64,000 bases of DNA from Demequina activiva (GTDB taxonomy: Bacteria; Actinomycetota; Actinomycetes; Actinomycetales; Demequinaceae), in assembly GCF_016862815.1 (NCBI RefSeq), contig NZ_BONR01000004.1, forward strand, positions 62,001 to 126,000, written 5' to 3'. Of this stretch, positions 8,860-18,256 are shown in pieces (position 1 is the first letter of the stretch; the number at the start of each line of letters is the position of its first letter). Both the position numbers and the translations under genes were made by a program. Under the pieces are notes generated by a model. It was not told where the DNA came from and made no database searches. It was given only the letters and a program-made list of their open reading frames with translations.

Positions 8860-9579
8860 TCAGTCGGTGGTGGCGGCAGCGGCGTCGAGCGCCACGATCG
8901 CGGCGTACGCGCGCTCGGCGGCCTCCTGCTCGGCGTGCTTCTTCGAGCTGCCGGTTCCGCTGCCGAAGGTCTCGCCGTCGACCGTCACCGTCGCGGTGAA
9001 GATCCGCTCGTGGTCGGGACCGGTACCCTCAGCCGTGTAGGTGGGTGCTCCCATGCCCCGCAGTGCGGTCGCCTCCTGGAGCGAGGTCTTCCAGTCGAGG
9101 GCGACGCCCGAGGTCGCCGCCGCGGCAAGGGTGGGGCCCACCAGTCGCAGGATCACCTCGGTCGAGACCTCGATGCCGTGCGTCAGGTACACCGCGCCGA
9201 ACACCGCCTCGAGCGCGTCGCACAGGATGGAGTCCTTGTTCGACCCTCCGGTCGCGGTCTCGCCCTTGCCGAGGAGGATGCACGGCCCCAGCTCGAGCTC
9301 ACGGGCGACCTTGGCGAGGGCCCGCTGGGACACGGATGCGGCCCGCATCTTCGCGAGCTCGCCCTCGGGCAGATCGGGGTGGTCGCGATAGAGCCGGTCC
9401 GTCACCACGACACCCAGCACCGAGTCGCCCAGGAACTCCAGGCGCTCGTTGGTGGGAAGGCCCCCCGCCTCGTAGGCGAAGGACCGATGCGTGAGGGCGA
9501 GCACCAGCAGTTCGGGGTCGACGACGACACCCAGCCTGTCCGCCAGGGCGTTGGCCGCGGCCTGCCCTGGAATGCTCAT
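8860..9579 (-). CDS. rnc: Ribonuclease III
   Basis: Double-strand-specific endoribonuclease that processes rRNA precursors and structured mRNAs. The signature [13 protein letters not shown] at residues 44-56 supplies the metal-binding Glu/Asp, and the second acidic pair lies in [13 protein letters not shown] double-stranded-RNA-binding domain occupies about residues 165-235, ending [13 protein letters not shown]. Length 239 is normal. It follows rpmF in the order seen across actinobacteria and is followed by mutM. Confidence 0.98.
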   Translation of the reverse strand: MSIPGQAAANALADRLGVVVDPELLVLALTHRSFAYEAGGLPTNERLEFLGDSVLGVVVTDRLYRDHPDLPEGELAKMRAASVSQRALAKVARELELGPCILLGKGETATGGSNKDSILCDALEAVFGAVYLTHGIEVSTEVILRLVGPTLAAAATSGVALDWKTSLQEATALRGMGAPTYTAEGTGPDHERIFTATVTVDGETFGSGTGSSKKHAEQEAAERAYAAIVALDAAAATTD

Positions 9580-9609
9580 CTGCTCGCCTCCCGCATCACG
9601 CGGGCACGA

Positions 9610-9804
9610 TCAGGCGTCGTGCTCGGTGCGCAGCGCCTCCGCGTACTGGCGGCCGTTATAGGCGCCGCACGAGGGGCACGCGGTGTGCGTCAGCTTGGGA
9701 GCCTTGCACTGCGGGCACGCAGTGGTGTTCGCAGCAGTGGTCTTCCACTGGGAACGGCGGGCACGCGTGTTCGAACGCGACATCTTGCGCTTGGGAACTG
9801 CCAC
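9610..9804 (-). CDS. rpmF: 50S ribosomal protein L32, zinc-ribbon form
   Basis: Small large-subunit protein of 64 residues, beginning with the conserved [20 protein letters not shown]. Two Cys pairs, CPQC and CPSC, form a zinc ribbon, so this is the zinc-dependent (C+) form rather than the zinc-free paralogue. The start is GTG, 2 bp downstream of the DUF177 stop, giving close coupling. DUF177-rpmF is one of the most conserved bacterial gene pairs. Confidence 0.97.
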   Translation of the reverse strand: MAVPKRKMSRSNTRARRSQWKTTAANTTACPQCKAPKLTHTACPSCGAYNGRQYAEALRTEHDA

Positions 9805-9806
9805 GG

Positions 9807-10358
9807 CTAGCTCTCTTTCTCTTCAGTCAAACTCTGGAGCGCCGACCACCTCGGGTCGATCGCGTCGTGGGCGTGGTCCGGATCGTCCGCGAGCCTGGCG
9901 CCGCACTGGTCGCACAGGCCCGGGCAGTCCGGACGGCACAGCGGGGTGAACGGCAGCTCAGAGGCCACCGCATCCCGCACCACCTCCTCCAGGTCGACGG
10001 TCTCGCCGTCGAACTGGAAGACGTCCTCCGGCTCCCCCTCCTCGTCATCGGCGTGAACGTCGTCGACGGTGAAGAGACCCTGGACTGGAGCCGCGACCTG
10101 CTGTCGCACCTCGTCCAGGCATCGTCCGCACTCGCCCACGGCCTCAGCCATGACGGTTCCGGAGACCCAGATGCCCTCGGACACGGATTCGAGACTCACG
10201 TCGAGTCTCAGCTCCGCACCCTCCGGCACGCCGATCACGTCGGTGCCGAGGACCGCAGGGGCCGGAAAGGACTCGCTCACCGTTCGCTGCGTGCCTGGTC
10301 GGCGCGCGATATCCCTCATGGAGATGCGAAACGGGGAGGAAGCGGGACGCTGCGACAT
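9807..10358 (-). CDS. DUF177 (YceD-like) rRNA-accumulation protein
   Basis: YceD/DUF177 family protein, linked in bacteria and plants to 23S rRNA accumulation and always found beside rpmF. The 183 residues contain the family's Cys clusters: ECGRCLDEV and, near the end, [15 protein letters not shown] longer frame upstream exists, but the ATG at 10358 is preferred because ggaaggatgggag precedes it. It heads the rpmF-rnc-mutM run and has a good promoter about 70 bp upstream. Confidence 0.9.
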   Translation of the reverse strand: MSQRPASSPFRISMRDIARRPGTQRTVSESFPAPAVLGTDVIGVPEGAELRLDVSLESVSEGIWVSGTVMAEAVGECGRCLDEVRQQVAAPVQGLFTVDDVHADDEEGEPEDVFQFDGETVDLEEVVRDAVASELPFTPLCRPDCPGLCDQCGARLADDPDHAHDAIDPRWSALQSLTEEKES

Positions 10359-10425
10359 TCGCGACTCCCATCCTTCCGGTCCGGGTGGACCCCGGCCCGT
10401 GCTCGTTCGGCAGGACCGGCGCACT

Positions 10426-10455
10426 ACTCTACGCGATCCACGCCCCTGCTCTCAA
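10426..10455 (-). promoter_or_regulatory. Promoter of the DUF177-rpmF-rnc-mutM operon
   Basis: On the minus strand a -35 TTGAGA (10450-10455) and -10 TAGAGT (10426-10431) are separated by 18 bp. The -10 and following discriminator belong to a 19-bp stretch, GTAGAGTAGTGCGCCGGTC, repeated exactly upstream of tRNA-Gln. This suggests a ribosome-linked, growth-rate controlled promoter; the last part is inference. Confidence 0.55.
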
Positions 10456-10501
10456 CCTGGGCGCTCCCGCGCCGCCGGGCCGATGCACGCGCTGGACGCG
10501 C

Positions 10502-10981
10502 TCAGGCCTCGCGCAGCGCCGCGGTCACCGCGTCGACCACTCCGTCAGGGACGTAGGGAGCGATGTCGCCGCCGTGACGGGCGACATCGCGCACCAGCGA
10601 GGACGCGATGTGGCTGAGCGAGTTGTCGCCGGTCACGAAGACCGTCTCGATGCCGGTCAGCGAGCGGTTCATGAGCGCCATCGGGCGCTCGTAGTCGTAG
10701 TCGGCGCCGCCGCGCAGCCCCTTCACGATCGCGTTGGCGCCCCTGCGGGCGCAGAAGTCCACGAGCAGGCCGTCCACGATCTCGACGCGCACGCCGTCCA
10801 GTCCGGCCGTCGCATCGGCCGCCAGGCGCACACGGGTCTCGAGGTCGAGCAGGGGCGTCTTGGTCGAGTTGTGGGCGACGGCCACGATGACCTCGTCGAA
10901 CAGCGCACCGGCGCGGGCGGCGATGTCGAGGTGGCCCAGCGTGATCGGGTCGAAGCTGCCGGGCAGCACGGCGATGGTCAT
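10502..10981 (-). CDS. coaD: Phosphopantetheine adenylyltransferase
   Basis: Transfers AMP from ATP to 4'-phosphopantetheine, the penultimate step of coenzyme A synthesis. The 159-residue protein has the nucleotidyltransferase motif PGSFDPITLGHLDI (residues 7-20), the substrate-binding VKGLRGGADYDYE and the C-terminal ATP-binding SLSHIASSLVRDVA. Length is typical. It sits downstream of rsmD in the usual rsmD-coaD order with an 85-bp gap. Confidence 0.98.
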   Translation of the reverse strand: MTIAVLPGSFDPITLGHLDIAARAGALFDEVIVAVAHNSTKTPLLDLETRVRLAADATAGLDGVRVEIVDGLLVDFCARRGANAIVKGLRGGADYDYERPMALMNRSLTGIETVFVTGDNSLSHIASSLVRDVARHGGDIAPYVPDGVVDAVTAALREA

Positions 10982-11066
10982 GATTCGACGCTACACCGCC
11001 CGCGCCGTGGGCCCGCGACGGCGTTCCACCGAGCGAGCGCGGTGCGGTGCGGTGCCTGAGCGTCGC

Positions 11067-11618
11067 CTAGTCGACGTGCTGGGCCCAGTGGAGCCGCGTC
11101 TCGCCGTACTTCTTGTCGCGCACGGGCTCGAGCTCCGGCGGCCATGGCGCGTCCCCCGCGCGCGTGGCCCACTCGAGGACCACCGCTGCGCCGGGAGCCA
11201 GGTGCGTCGCGAGCGCCGCCAGTACTGCGGCGAGGTCGTCGCGCGCGATGTCGTACGGAGGGTCCAGCAGCGCCACGTCCCAGGTCTCGGTCGCGCGCGT
11301 GAGGTACGGCAGCGCCCGCTCGCGCACCACGCGCGAGCGCGAGGCCACGCCCAGGTCGCGAACATTGCCCTGCAGCACCCGGGTGGCGGCCGCCGCGGAC
11401 TCGACGAACGTCGCGTGCCGGGCTCCACGGCTCAGCGCCTCGAGGCCCAGCGCACCGGATCCCGCGAACACGTCGAGCACGCGCGCGCCGCGCAGCGCGT
11501 CGTCGTGGTCGAGTCGCGAGAACAGCGCCTCGCGCACCCTGTCCGTCGTGGGGCGGGTGCCCTTGGCAGGCACCGCGACCCGTCGGCCTCCGAGCTCTCC
11601 GGCGATGATGCGCGTCAC
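11067..11618 (-). CDS. rsmD: 16S rRNA (guanine(966)-N2)-methyltransferase
   Basis: Methylates G966 of 16S rRNA using S-adenosylmethionine. The 183 residues carry the SAM-binding VLDVFAGSGALGLEALSRGA and the catalytic motif LLDPPYD; the early TRPTTDRVREALFSRL is typical of RsmD. Start is GTG. It is followed by coaD on the same strand, the standard arrangement. Confidence 0.97.
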   Translation of the reverse strand: MTRIIAGELGGRRVAVPAKGTRPTTDRVREALFSRLDHDDALRGARVLDVFAGSGALGLEALSRGARHATFVESAAAATRVLQGNVRDLGVASRSRVVRERALPYLTRATETWDVALLDPPYDIARDDLAAVLAALATHLAPGAAVVLEWATRAGDAPWPPELEPVRDKKYGETRLHWAQHVD

Positions 11619-11640
11619 GCGGACACTCTACGCAGGCCCG

Positions 11641-12888
11641 TCACGCCTGGATGCGGCGCATCACCTCGAGGCACGCGCGGCCGTTGTGATACGGACACTT
11701 CCACGGGCCGATGCGGCAGCTCGACTCATGCTCGACCATGGGTCTCCGGTCGCGGTCCACCTGCGCCCACCACTCTCCCGCGGCGTGGTCGACGATGTGC
11801 GCGTCGAGGAACTCCCACGCGTGCACGGCGCTCACGAGATCCGCATCGCGCCCCGCGATCTGGAACGCGTTGAGCCATCCCACCACGCCCTCGGCCTGGG
11901 GCCACCAGTGCTTCTCCGCCGCGGTCACGCCGGTGGGGTCGCCCTCGTACATCACGCCACCGTCGGAGTCGACGCCGTGATCGCGCACCGCGTCCGCGAG
12001 CGCCAGCGCCGCGCCGCGCGTGCGGCTCTCGAGCTCGGGGCTCGCGAGACCGGCCCGCTCCAACGCCTCGTACGCCTCCCACAGCAGCCAGCTGGCCTCG
12101 ATGTCGTGACCGAAGCTGATGGTGTCCACCTGGCTGGTCCACCCGCGGTCGAAGAACAGCGCACAGTGCACCCAGGGCTCGTGGCGCAGGATGTGCGAGA
12201 GGACTGCATCGAGGACGGCGGCGAGGGCCTCGCCCACGACCCGGTCGCCTGAGACGTCCAGCAGCGTCGTGAAGGCCTCCATCACGTGCAGGTTGGTGTT
12301 CATCGACTTGGGGACGTTGAGGTCCTTGCTCGAGAGCGCCATGTCCTCGAGCTCACCCCAGTCGCGGGCGTGCGCTTCGAGGTAGCCTCCGCCCTCCGTG
12401 TCCCTTGCGTGGCGCTCGAGGAGCTCGAACAGGGTCATCGCCCGCGCGAGAGCCTCGGGATCACGTGCGGCGCGCGACCATGCCGCGAGGCCGTAGATCG
12501 CAAAGGCCTGGGCGTAGACCTGCTTGCGGTCCGACAGCGGCCTGCGCTGGGCGTCGAGCGACCACACCACGCCGCCGTGCTCCGCGTCCCAGAACGCTCC
12601 CGTGAGCACGTCGAGGGCGGTGGCGCCCACGGCGAGCCAGCGTTCGCGCTGCGCCCCCGCATCCGCCCTCGCGGCCTCCGCGAAGGTCCACAGGATGCGG
12701 GCGGCGAGGACGCTGTGGCGGGGTGCGTCGGCGTCCACCGAGAGGTCGTCCCGCACGGTGCCCGCGAGCCAGCCGTGGGCGTCGAAGGCACGCTGCTCCC
12801 AGAACGGCAGGATGTTCCCTGTCAGCTCGCGCTGGGCGCGCTCGCGAAGATCGGCGAGAGCTCCGGCGGCGGCGATCGGGGCGGGCAT
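11641..12888 (-). CDS. AGE-family epimerase, probably cellobiose 2-epimerase
   Basis: Member of the N-acylglucosamine 2-epimerase family with an (alpha/alpha)6-barrel. Several segments resemble cellobiose 2-epimerases: KQVYAQAFAIYGLA, MNTNLHVMEAFT, SFGHDIEASWLLWEA (catalytic His), KHWWPQAEGVVGWLNAF and GPWKCPYHNGRACLEV. Length 415 is normal. Such enzymes convert cellobiose to glucosyl-mannose for phosphorolysis, or act on mannobiose. A secreted GH9 cellulase in the same window makes a cello-oligosaccharide substrate plausible. It lies between rsmD and recG, which are nearer neighbours in other actinobacteria. An N-acylglucosamine or mannose epimerase is the alternative. Confidence 0.85.
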   Translation of the reverse strand: MPAPIAAAGALADLRERAQRELTGNILPFWEQRAFDAHGWLAGTVRDDLSVDADAPRHSVLAARILWTFAEAARADAGAQRERWLAVGATALDVLTGAFWDAEHGGVVWSLDAQRRPLSDRKQVYAQAFAIYGLAAWSRAARDPEALARAMTLFELLERHARDTEGGGYLEAHARDWGELEDMALSSKDLNVPKSMNTNLHVMEAFTTLLDVSGDRVVGEALAAVLDAVLSHILRHEPWVHCALFFDRGWTSQVDTISFGHDIEASWLLWEAYEALERAGLASPELESRTRGAALALADAVRDHGVDSDGGVMYEGDPTGVTAAEKHWWPQAEGVVGWLNAFQIAGRDADLVSAVHAWEFLDAHIVDHAAGEWWAQVDRDRRPMVEHESSCRIGPWKCPYHNGRACLEVMRRIQA

Positions 12889-12966
12889 GCGACCACGCTA
12901 CCTCGCGGTCGCGCACCACCTCGCGAGGACCACGACGGGTTCAGAGGAGGTGGTGCGGGACGTCGG

Positions 12967-15207
12967 TCAGCCGCGCTCGAGGAAGCTCTCGCGCTCGTCT
13001 CCCAACCAGTGGTCGATCGCCGCTGCCAGGGCGGGGCTGCCGGTCAGGTCCGGATCCGCGTCCACCAGGCCGCGCGCCACGGTGCGCGTCTGTTCGATCA
13101 GCTCCGCATCCCGCACCACGCGCAGGAGCCGCAGCGAGTTGCGGCCGCCGGACTGAGCCGCGCCCAGCACGTCGCCCTCGCGGCGCAGCTCGAGATCCTT
13201 CTCCGCGAGCGCGAACCCATCCGTGGTCGATGCGAGGGCGGCGAGCCGCTCGTGCGACAAGGATCCCGGCTCGGCGCGCGAGACGAGCAGGCACAGGCTC
13301 TCGAGGTCGCTGCGACCTACCCGTCCGCGCAGCTGGTGCAGCTGCGAGATGCCGAACCGCTCGGCGTCGAGCACCACCATCATGGTCGCGTCCGGCACGT
13401 CGACGCCCACCTCGATGACAGTGGTCGACACCAGCACCGGCGCGTCGCCCGCCGCGAACGCCGCCATCGCCGCGTCCTTCTGGTCCGTGCTCAGGCGGCC
13501 GTGCATCACGCCGATGCGCACGCCTGCGAGCTCCGGACGCTCGGCGAGCATCGCGGCCGTCTGGGCCACGGACGCCAGCGGAGCCTTCTGCTCCGGCGGA
13601 CCGTCGAGTGCGAGCGCGCCCTCGGTGGTGACCGTCGCCTCGGCGGTCGCGTCGTCTGCCTCCGGCTCGTCCTCCGCGTCGATGCGCGGGCACACGACGT
13701 ACACGCGCCGGCCACTGTCCACCTCTTCGCGCACCCGCGCCCATGCTCGCGTGAGCCAGGCGTCGTTGTCGGCAGGGACCACGTGCGTGGTGATCGCCGC
13801 GCGGTGCGCCGGCTTGTCCGTGAGCAGCGAGGTCTCGAGATCTCCGAACACCGTCATCGCGACGGTGCGTGGGATGGGGGTCGCGGTCATGACGAGCATG
13901 TGCGGGGGGTGCTCGCCGCGGCCGCGCAGCGCATCCCGCTGCTCCACGCCGAACCGATGCTGCTCGTCCACGACCACCAGACCCAGATCCGCGAACTGCA
14001 CTCCCTCGCTCAGCAGCGCGTGGGTGCCGACCACGATCCCGGCGGCGCCGGACGCGGCCTCGCCCAGCGCGACGCGCCGAGCCTTCGAGCCCTGCGAGCC
14101 GGTCAGCAGCGCCAGCCGGGTCGCTCCGTCGACACCGCCCAGCATCCCTCCGTGGGAAAGCGATCCCAGGAGCTGCTCGAGCGTCCGCAGGTGCTGGGCC
14201 GCGAGCACCTCGGTGGGCGCCAGCAGGGCCGCCTGGCCGCCGGAGTCGACCACCTGGAGCATCGCGCGCAGCGCCACCACGGTCTTGCCCGCTCCCACAT
14301 CGCCTTGCAGCAGGCGCATCATGGGAGTCGAGCTCGCCAGGGCCTCAGCGATCTCCTTCCCCACGGCGCGCTGCGAACCCGTGAGGGGGAACGGCAGGCG
14401 TGCGTCGAGCGCGTCCACCAACCCACCATCGCGTGGGGGCCGTGGCACGGCCGCGAGCGCCTCGCGGGCCGCGCGACGCCGCGCGAGGGCCGTCTGGAGC
14501 ACCAGCGCCTCCTCGAAGCGCAGCCGGTCGCGCCCGCGCCGCCAGTCCTCGTCCCGTTCGGGCACATGGACCAGCCTCAGGGCCTCGAGAAGCGTGGGCA
14601 GGCCGCGCTCGTCGCGTACGTGGGCAGGGAGCGGATCGGGGACGTCGCCATCGGCGAGCGGATCGAGCACTGCGCGCACGGACCGGCCGATGCGCCAGGT
14701 GGGCACGCTCGCGGCCGCGGGGTAGATGGGGATGGGGCGCGACGCCTCGAGCATCGCCTCGTCCTCGTCCGCGGCATCGACGCCCACCATCAGGTAGTCG
14801 GGATGCGTGAGCTGGCGACGCCCGCGGTACTCGCCCACGGTCCCCGTGAACAGCCCCGTGAGGCCCGGCCTGAGCTTCGACTCGTGCATGCGCAGCACTC
14901 CCGCGCGCTTGGCGAAGAACGTCAGCTGGAGGCTGTCGCGCCCGTCGCTGACGACGGCCTCCAGCATCGCCCCTCCACGGCTGCGCATGCTGCGCACCTG
15001 AACCTGGCGTACCTGCGCCATCACCGTGACGTGCTCGCCGGCGCGCAGCGCAGCGATGTCCGTCATCTCGCCGGGACTGCCATAGCGGCGTGGGTAGTGG
15101 CGCAGCAGATCCTCGACCGTCTCGAGCCCCAGCTTGCCCAGACCTGCGGCGGTGCGGGAGCCCAGGACCTTCGCCAGCGGCTCGGCGAGTCTGTCAGGCG
15201 CGCTCAC
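12967..15207 (-). CDS. recG: ATP-dependent DNA helicase RecG
   Basis: Branch-migrating helicase that remodels stalled forks and Holliday junctions. The 746 residues comprise an N-terminal OB-fold wedge domain (about 1-160), then helicase motifs: Walker A LLQGDVGAGKTV, motif II VVDEQHRFG, motif III TATPIPRT, and the C-terminal QLRGRVGRS. An acidic/Ala-rich insert (AEDEPEADDATAEAT) interrupts the C-terminal helicase domain. Start is GTG overlapping the upstream DAK2 gene by 4 bp (GTGA), so the two are co-translated. Confidence 0.97.
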   Translation of the reverse strand: MSAPDRLAEPLAKVLGSRTAAGLGKLGLETVEDLLRHYPRRYGSPGEMTDIAALRAGEHVTVMAQVRQVQVRSMRSRGGAMLEAVVSDGRDSLQLTFFAKRAGVLRMHESKLRPGLTGLFTGTVGEYRGRRQLTHPDYLMVGVDAADEDEAMLEASRPIPIYPAAASVPTWRIGRSVRAVLDPLADGDVPDPLPAHVRDERGLPTLLEALRLVHVPERDEDWRRGRDRLRFEEALVLQTALARRRAAREALAAVPRPPRDGGLVDALDARLPFPLTGSQRAVGKEIAEALASSTPMMRLLQGDVGAGKTVVALRAMLQVVDSGGQAALLAPTEVLAAQHLRTLEQLLGSLSHGGMLGGVDGATRLALLTGSQGSKARRVALGEAASGAAGIVVGTHALLSEGVQFADLGLVVVDEQHRFGVEQRDALRGRGEHPPHMLVMTATPIPRTVAMTVFGDLETSLLTDKPAHRAAITTHVVPADNDAWLTRAWARVREEVDSGRRVYVVCPRIDAEDEPEADDATAEATVTTEGALALDGPPEQKAPLASVAQTAAMLAERPELAGVRIGVMHGRLSTDQKDAAMAAFAAGDAPVLVSTTVIEVGVDVPDATMMVVLDAERFGISQLHQLRGRVGRSDLESLCLLVSRAEPGSLSHERLAALASTTDGFALAEKDLELRREGDVLGAAQSGGRNSLRLLRVVRDAELIEQTRTVARGLVDADPDLTGSPALAAAIDHWLGDERESFLERG

Positions 15208-16703
15208 AGCGTCCGCTCGACCCCGATGATCACGGGTGGCGCCGCCTGCTCGCCACGGTAGACGTTCAGGTCCGCCAGCGGCGCGGCGGCGTGGACGGAG
15301 AGTCGCACCGAGTCCGCGACGGCGTCCGGCACGCCCGCACCGAGCACCAGCGACACCACCTCCGTGGAGCGGTCGATCATCCGGTCGACGTCGTCGTCGA
15401 GAGCATCAGGGGTCGACTGCCCCACCGCGGTCGCTTCCACGGCACGCGCCATCTCCGTCGCGACGTCCTGGCCGGGCGTCACGAGTGCGGCCGCGGCCAC
15501 CGCCGCGATCACGTGCGCCTCGTGCTGGGCCTCGAGCACCGTGAGCGAGGGACGACGCCGCTTGCGTTCGAGCGCCTGCGCGGCGGCCCGCAGGGCCGGG
15601 TGGCCGGCGACGACCACCGCGGACACGCCCGAGGCATCCTTGACCGCGCGTCGCAACGAGCGCTTCTTGAGCGCGGTGGGATCGGGCACCACCAGCACCA
15701 CCGCGCCGGCGTCCGCGAGGGGCTCGGCAAGCCCGGGGCACGACGTGAGAGCGACGATCCCCGTGGTCGCCCGGTCCAGCTCGTGCGCGACGCGGACGTT
15801 GCGCACGACGATCTGCCGCGCCCGCGACGCGATTCCGCGCTCGACTGCGAGGTGCGGCTCGTCCGTGTGCACGTGGGCCTGCCAGAGATCGTGCGCTCCC
15901 GTCACCGCCACCGAGTCCCCGATGGTCTCGAGCTCCCCGGTCAGCGCGTCGCGGATGTCGGCCTCGGAGCTCGTCACGAACATGACCTCGTAGGCGCCAC
16001 CGGACAGATGCGCGGCGTCGTGCATGCGCAGGGCGCCGCGGTCCGTGATCTCCCACTCGACCTCGTCCAGCGCCGCGAGGGCGTCCGGGCCTGCGAGGGT
16101 CTCGGCCAGCATCTCCAGCTGGAGCGCCAGCCCCGCTGCGCCCGCGTCCACCACGCCCGCCTCGTGCGCGCTGGGGAGCTGATCGTGAGTCCGTGCAAGC
16201 GCGGCTCGCGCGGAGATCACCGCCGCCACGATAGTCGCCTCGCGACGCGAGCCCAGCGCCACGGCATCGGAGGCGCCCTTGGCCGCGGCACGCGCGACGG
16301 TGAGGATGGTGCCCTCGACCGGCGAGCTCACGGCGCGGTAGGCGGCATCCGCGGCGAGGTCCAGCGACTGAGCGATCTGCTGCGCGTCCACGTTGCCCAA
16401 GCCGCCGCGCTCGTCGATCGCGGACAGGAAGCCGGCGAGGTACTGGCTCACGATCACTCCCGAGTTGCCGCGCGCCCCCATCAGCGCGCCGCGCGCGAAG
16501 GCCGCCACCACCTCGCGGTGCGTGGCGTCCGCGCTGAGCTTCGCGACGGCGCGATTGCCCTCCTGCAGCGTGAGGTACATGTTGGTGCCAGTGTCGGAGT
16601 CCGGCACCGGGAAGACGTTGATCGAGTCCAGGCGCTCGCGCGCCTGCTTGACCGCGCGCACGCCCGAATCGAGCCAGCGCCGCAACTCCGTCGTCTCCGC
16701 CAT
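15204..16703 (-). CDS. DAK2-domain protein (FakA/YloV-like kinase)
   Basis: Dihydroxyacetone-kinase-like protein. The N-terminal DAK2 (DhaL) domain has INVFPVPDSDTGTNMYLT, whose Asp residues bind Mg-ATP, and ALMGARGNSGVIVSQYL. The remaining two thirds follow the FakA layout with a C-terminal DegV-like region. In Firmicutes FakA phosphorylates fatty acids held by FakB; in actinobacteria the substrate is unproven. At 499 residues it is somewhat shorter than typical FakA. It overlaps recG by 4 bp, a conserved pairing, and is divergent from rpmB. Confidence 0.88.
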   Translation of the reverse strand: MAETTELRRWLDSGVRAVKQARERLDSINVFPVPDSDTGTNMYLTLQEGNRAVAKLSADATHREVVAAFARGALMGARGNSGVIVSQYLAGFLSAIDERGGLGNVDAQQIAQSLDLAADAAYRAVSSPVEGTILTVARAAAKGASDAVALGSRREATIVAAVISARAALARTHDQLPSAHEAGVVDAGAAGLALQLEMLAETLAGPDALAALDEVEWEITDRGALRMHDAAHLSGGAYEVMFVTSSEADIRDALTGELETIGDSVAVTGAHDLWQAHVHTDEPHLAVERGIASRARQIVVRNVRVAHELDRATTGIVALTSCPGLAEPLADAGAVVLVVPDPTALKKRSLRRAVKDASGVSAVVVAGHPALRAAAQALERKRRRPSLTVLEAQHEAHVIAAVAAAALVTPGQDVATEMARAVEATAVGQSTPDALDDDVDRMIDRSTEVVSLVLGAGVPDAVADSVRLSVHAAAPLADLNVYRGEQAAPPVIIGVERTL

Positions 16704-16803
16704 CAGTCCTCTCCCGAGCGGCCCGGGAGGGCCTGCTGAGGCCCTATCGTGTCATGAGGGCCAGACAACCTCTGGGCGAGCGGCGCTGAGCCGAGCGCGC
16801 GGT

Positions 16804-16833
16804 TTGCTCACAGGGGTGTGCGTCGGATACCCT
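16804..16833 (+). promoter_or_regulatory. Candidate rpmB promoter
   Basis: -35 TTGCTC (16804-16809) and -10 TACCCT (16828-16833), 18 bp apart, upstream of rpmB. The leader to the GTG start is about 75 nt and contains a small hairpin CCTGA-TC-TCAGG. The ribosome-binding site taggagaa sits just before the start. Confidence 0.4.
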
Positions 16834-16914
16834 AGTGCGGTTGCCTGATCTCAGGCTGTCAATCGTGGCGCCGCCCACTCGGGGCTGTGCGCAGGTAATT
16901 TTAGGAGAACTATC

Positions 16915-17106
16915 GTGGCTGCCAACTGCGACGTCTGCGGCAAGGGACCGTCCTTCGGTCACTCGATCTCGCACTCGCACCGCCGGACCAAGCGTCGCTG
17001 GAACCCGAACATCCAGCGCGTGCGCGCCGTCGTGGCGGGTACCCCCAAGCGTGTGAACGTCTGCACCTCCTGCCTCAAGGCGGGCAAGGTCCAGCGCGCC
17101 ATCTGA
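16915..17106 (+). CDS. rpmB: 50S ribosomal protein L28, four-Cys form
   Basis: Large-subunit ribosomal protein of 63 residues with the family start [25 protein letters not shown] near the N-terminus and CTSC near residue 50 can form a zinc site, so this is the C+ type. Start GTG at 16915 is set by taggagaac 6 bp upstream. It stands alone between the divergent DAK2 gene and the convergent thiL, with its own terminator. Confidence 0.97.
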   Translation: MAANCDVCGKGPSFGHSISHSHRRTKRRWNPNIQRVRAVVAGTPKRVNVCTSCLKAGKVQRAI

Positions 17107-17122
17107 CCTGGCGCCTCTCACC

Positions 17123-17155
17123 AAGGCCGATTCCCCTCGGGGAGTCGGCCTTTGT
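17123..17155 (+). terminator. Rho-independent terminator of rpmB
   Basis: Stem AAGGCCGATTCCCC / GGGGAGTCGGCCTT with a two-base loop and one G-T pair, ending in TTTGTGCTT. It lies 17 bp after the rpmB stop and separates it from convergent thiL. Confidence 0.85.
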
Positions 17156-17206
17156 GCTTGTCCAGGGCCGTCAGCGGCAGCCATGCCTGCGGCGCGATGA
17201 GGCACC

Positions 17207-18169
17207 TCACCCCTGAGGAGTGCCGCTGTCGAAGTGATCCCAGCCGCGACTGGTGGGCTCCGCGCCATCCACGAGCAGGCGCGCCTGGCCCTCGTGCGCC
17301 TCGCCCACGATCGTCCAGCCCTGGGGGACAGCCGAGGCGCGCGGGAACGTCGCCAGCATGTGATGGTCCTCGCCACCGGTGAGCGCCCAGGCGAGCGCGT
17401 CCGGGCCGGCTCCCAGCGCATCGGCCGTGCGCGTGGCGGCCGGGTGGACGGGCACCAGTGCGGAATCGATGGCCAGCTCCAGCTCCGAGGCGCGCGCCAG
17501 GCGGCCCGCGTCTCGCACCAGACCGTCGGACAGATCCATCATGGCCGTCGCGCCGTGGAGAGCACCCTCGAGTCCGGCGCCGATGCGCGGTCGCGGCCGC
17601 AGGAAGAGCTGCACCGCCTCCTCGTCCACGCGCAGCTCGCGCGCGAGCTGCTCGTACCCCGCACGAGCCGCACCCAGCGCTCCGGAGACCGCGACCACGT
17701 CTCCGGCGGCAGCATCGGCCCTCGTGATGGGCTCGGTGCCGTGAGTCTCGCCCAGCGCGGTGACGGACACCACGATCTCGCTCGCGCCGGACAGGTCTCC
17801 TCCCACGACTCCGACGCCGTGCGGCTCGCACGCCTCCCGCAGTCCATCCGCAAGGCCCAGCACCCAGTCCACGGGTGTGCTGGCGGGCGCGCACAGCGTC
17901 ACCTCCAGCGCGGTCGGGACCGCACCCATCGCGTCGATGTCCGCGAGGTTCTGCATCGCGGCGCGCCACCCCACGTCCGCCCCGGTCGACCACTCGCGGC
18001 GGAAGTGGCGGCTCTCCACCAGCACGTCGGCACTCACCACCAGATGCCCGTCGACGGCCAGCACCGCGGCATCGTCGCCCGGACCCAGGATCTCCGCATC
18101 GGAGGCGGGCAGTCGCGGTGCGAAGAGCGCGATCAGCGCGTCCTCGTCCATGTCTCCGATGGTCGTCAT
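17207..18169 (-). CDS. thiL: Thiamine-monophosphate kinase
   Basis: Phosphorylates thiamine monophosphate to the active diphosphate. The 320 residues show the PurM/ThiL ATP-binding pattern: ILGPGDDAAVL, STGADVGWRAAMQNLADIDAMG (split), GVVGGDLSGA and the late ALTGGEDHHML. Length is normal. The spot beside DUF3515 matches other actinobacteria, although here DUF3515 is divergent from it across a small membrane-protein gene. Confidence 0.95.
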   Translation of the reverse strand: MTTIGDMDEDALIALFAPRLPASDAEILGPGDDAAVLAVDGHLVVSADVLVESRHFRREWSTGADVGWRAAMQNLADIDAMGAVPTALEVTLCAPASTPVDWVLGLADGLREACEPHGVGVVGGDLSGASEIVVSVTALGETHGTEPITRADAAAGDVVAVSGALGAARAGYEQLARELRVDEEAVQLFLRPRPRIGAGLEGALHGATAMMDLSDGLVRDAGRLARASELELAIDSALVPVHPAATRTADALGAGPDALAWALTGGEDHHMLATFPRASAVPQGWTIVGEAHEGQARLLVDGAEPTSRGWDHFDSGTPQG

Positions 18170-18256
18170 GGCACGAGCCTACGGCGGGCGCACGCCTGCC
18201 CTGCACGGCGCCCCGCGCACCGGGCCGTACCCTTGTCCTCGACCTCGGGAGGATCG

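Noticed and set aside
12286-15261. A 991-codon plus-strand open frame over the epimerase and recG genes
   Set aside because: The minus strand has complete, motif-bearing genes here; this frame has none and is a composition artefact.
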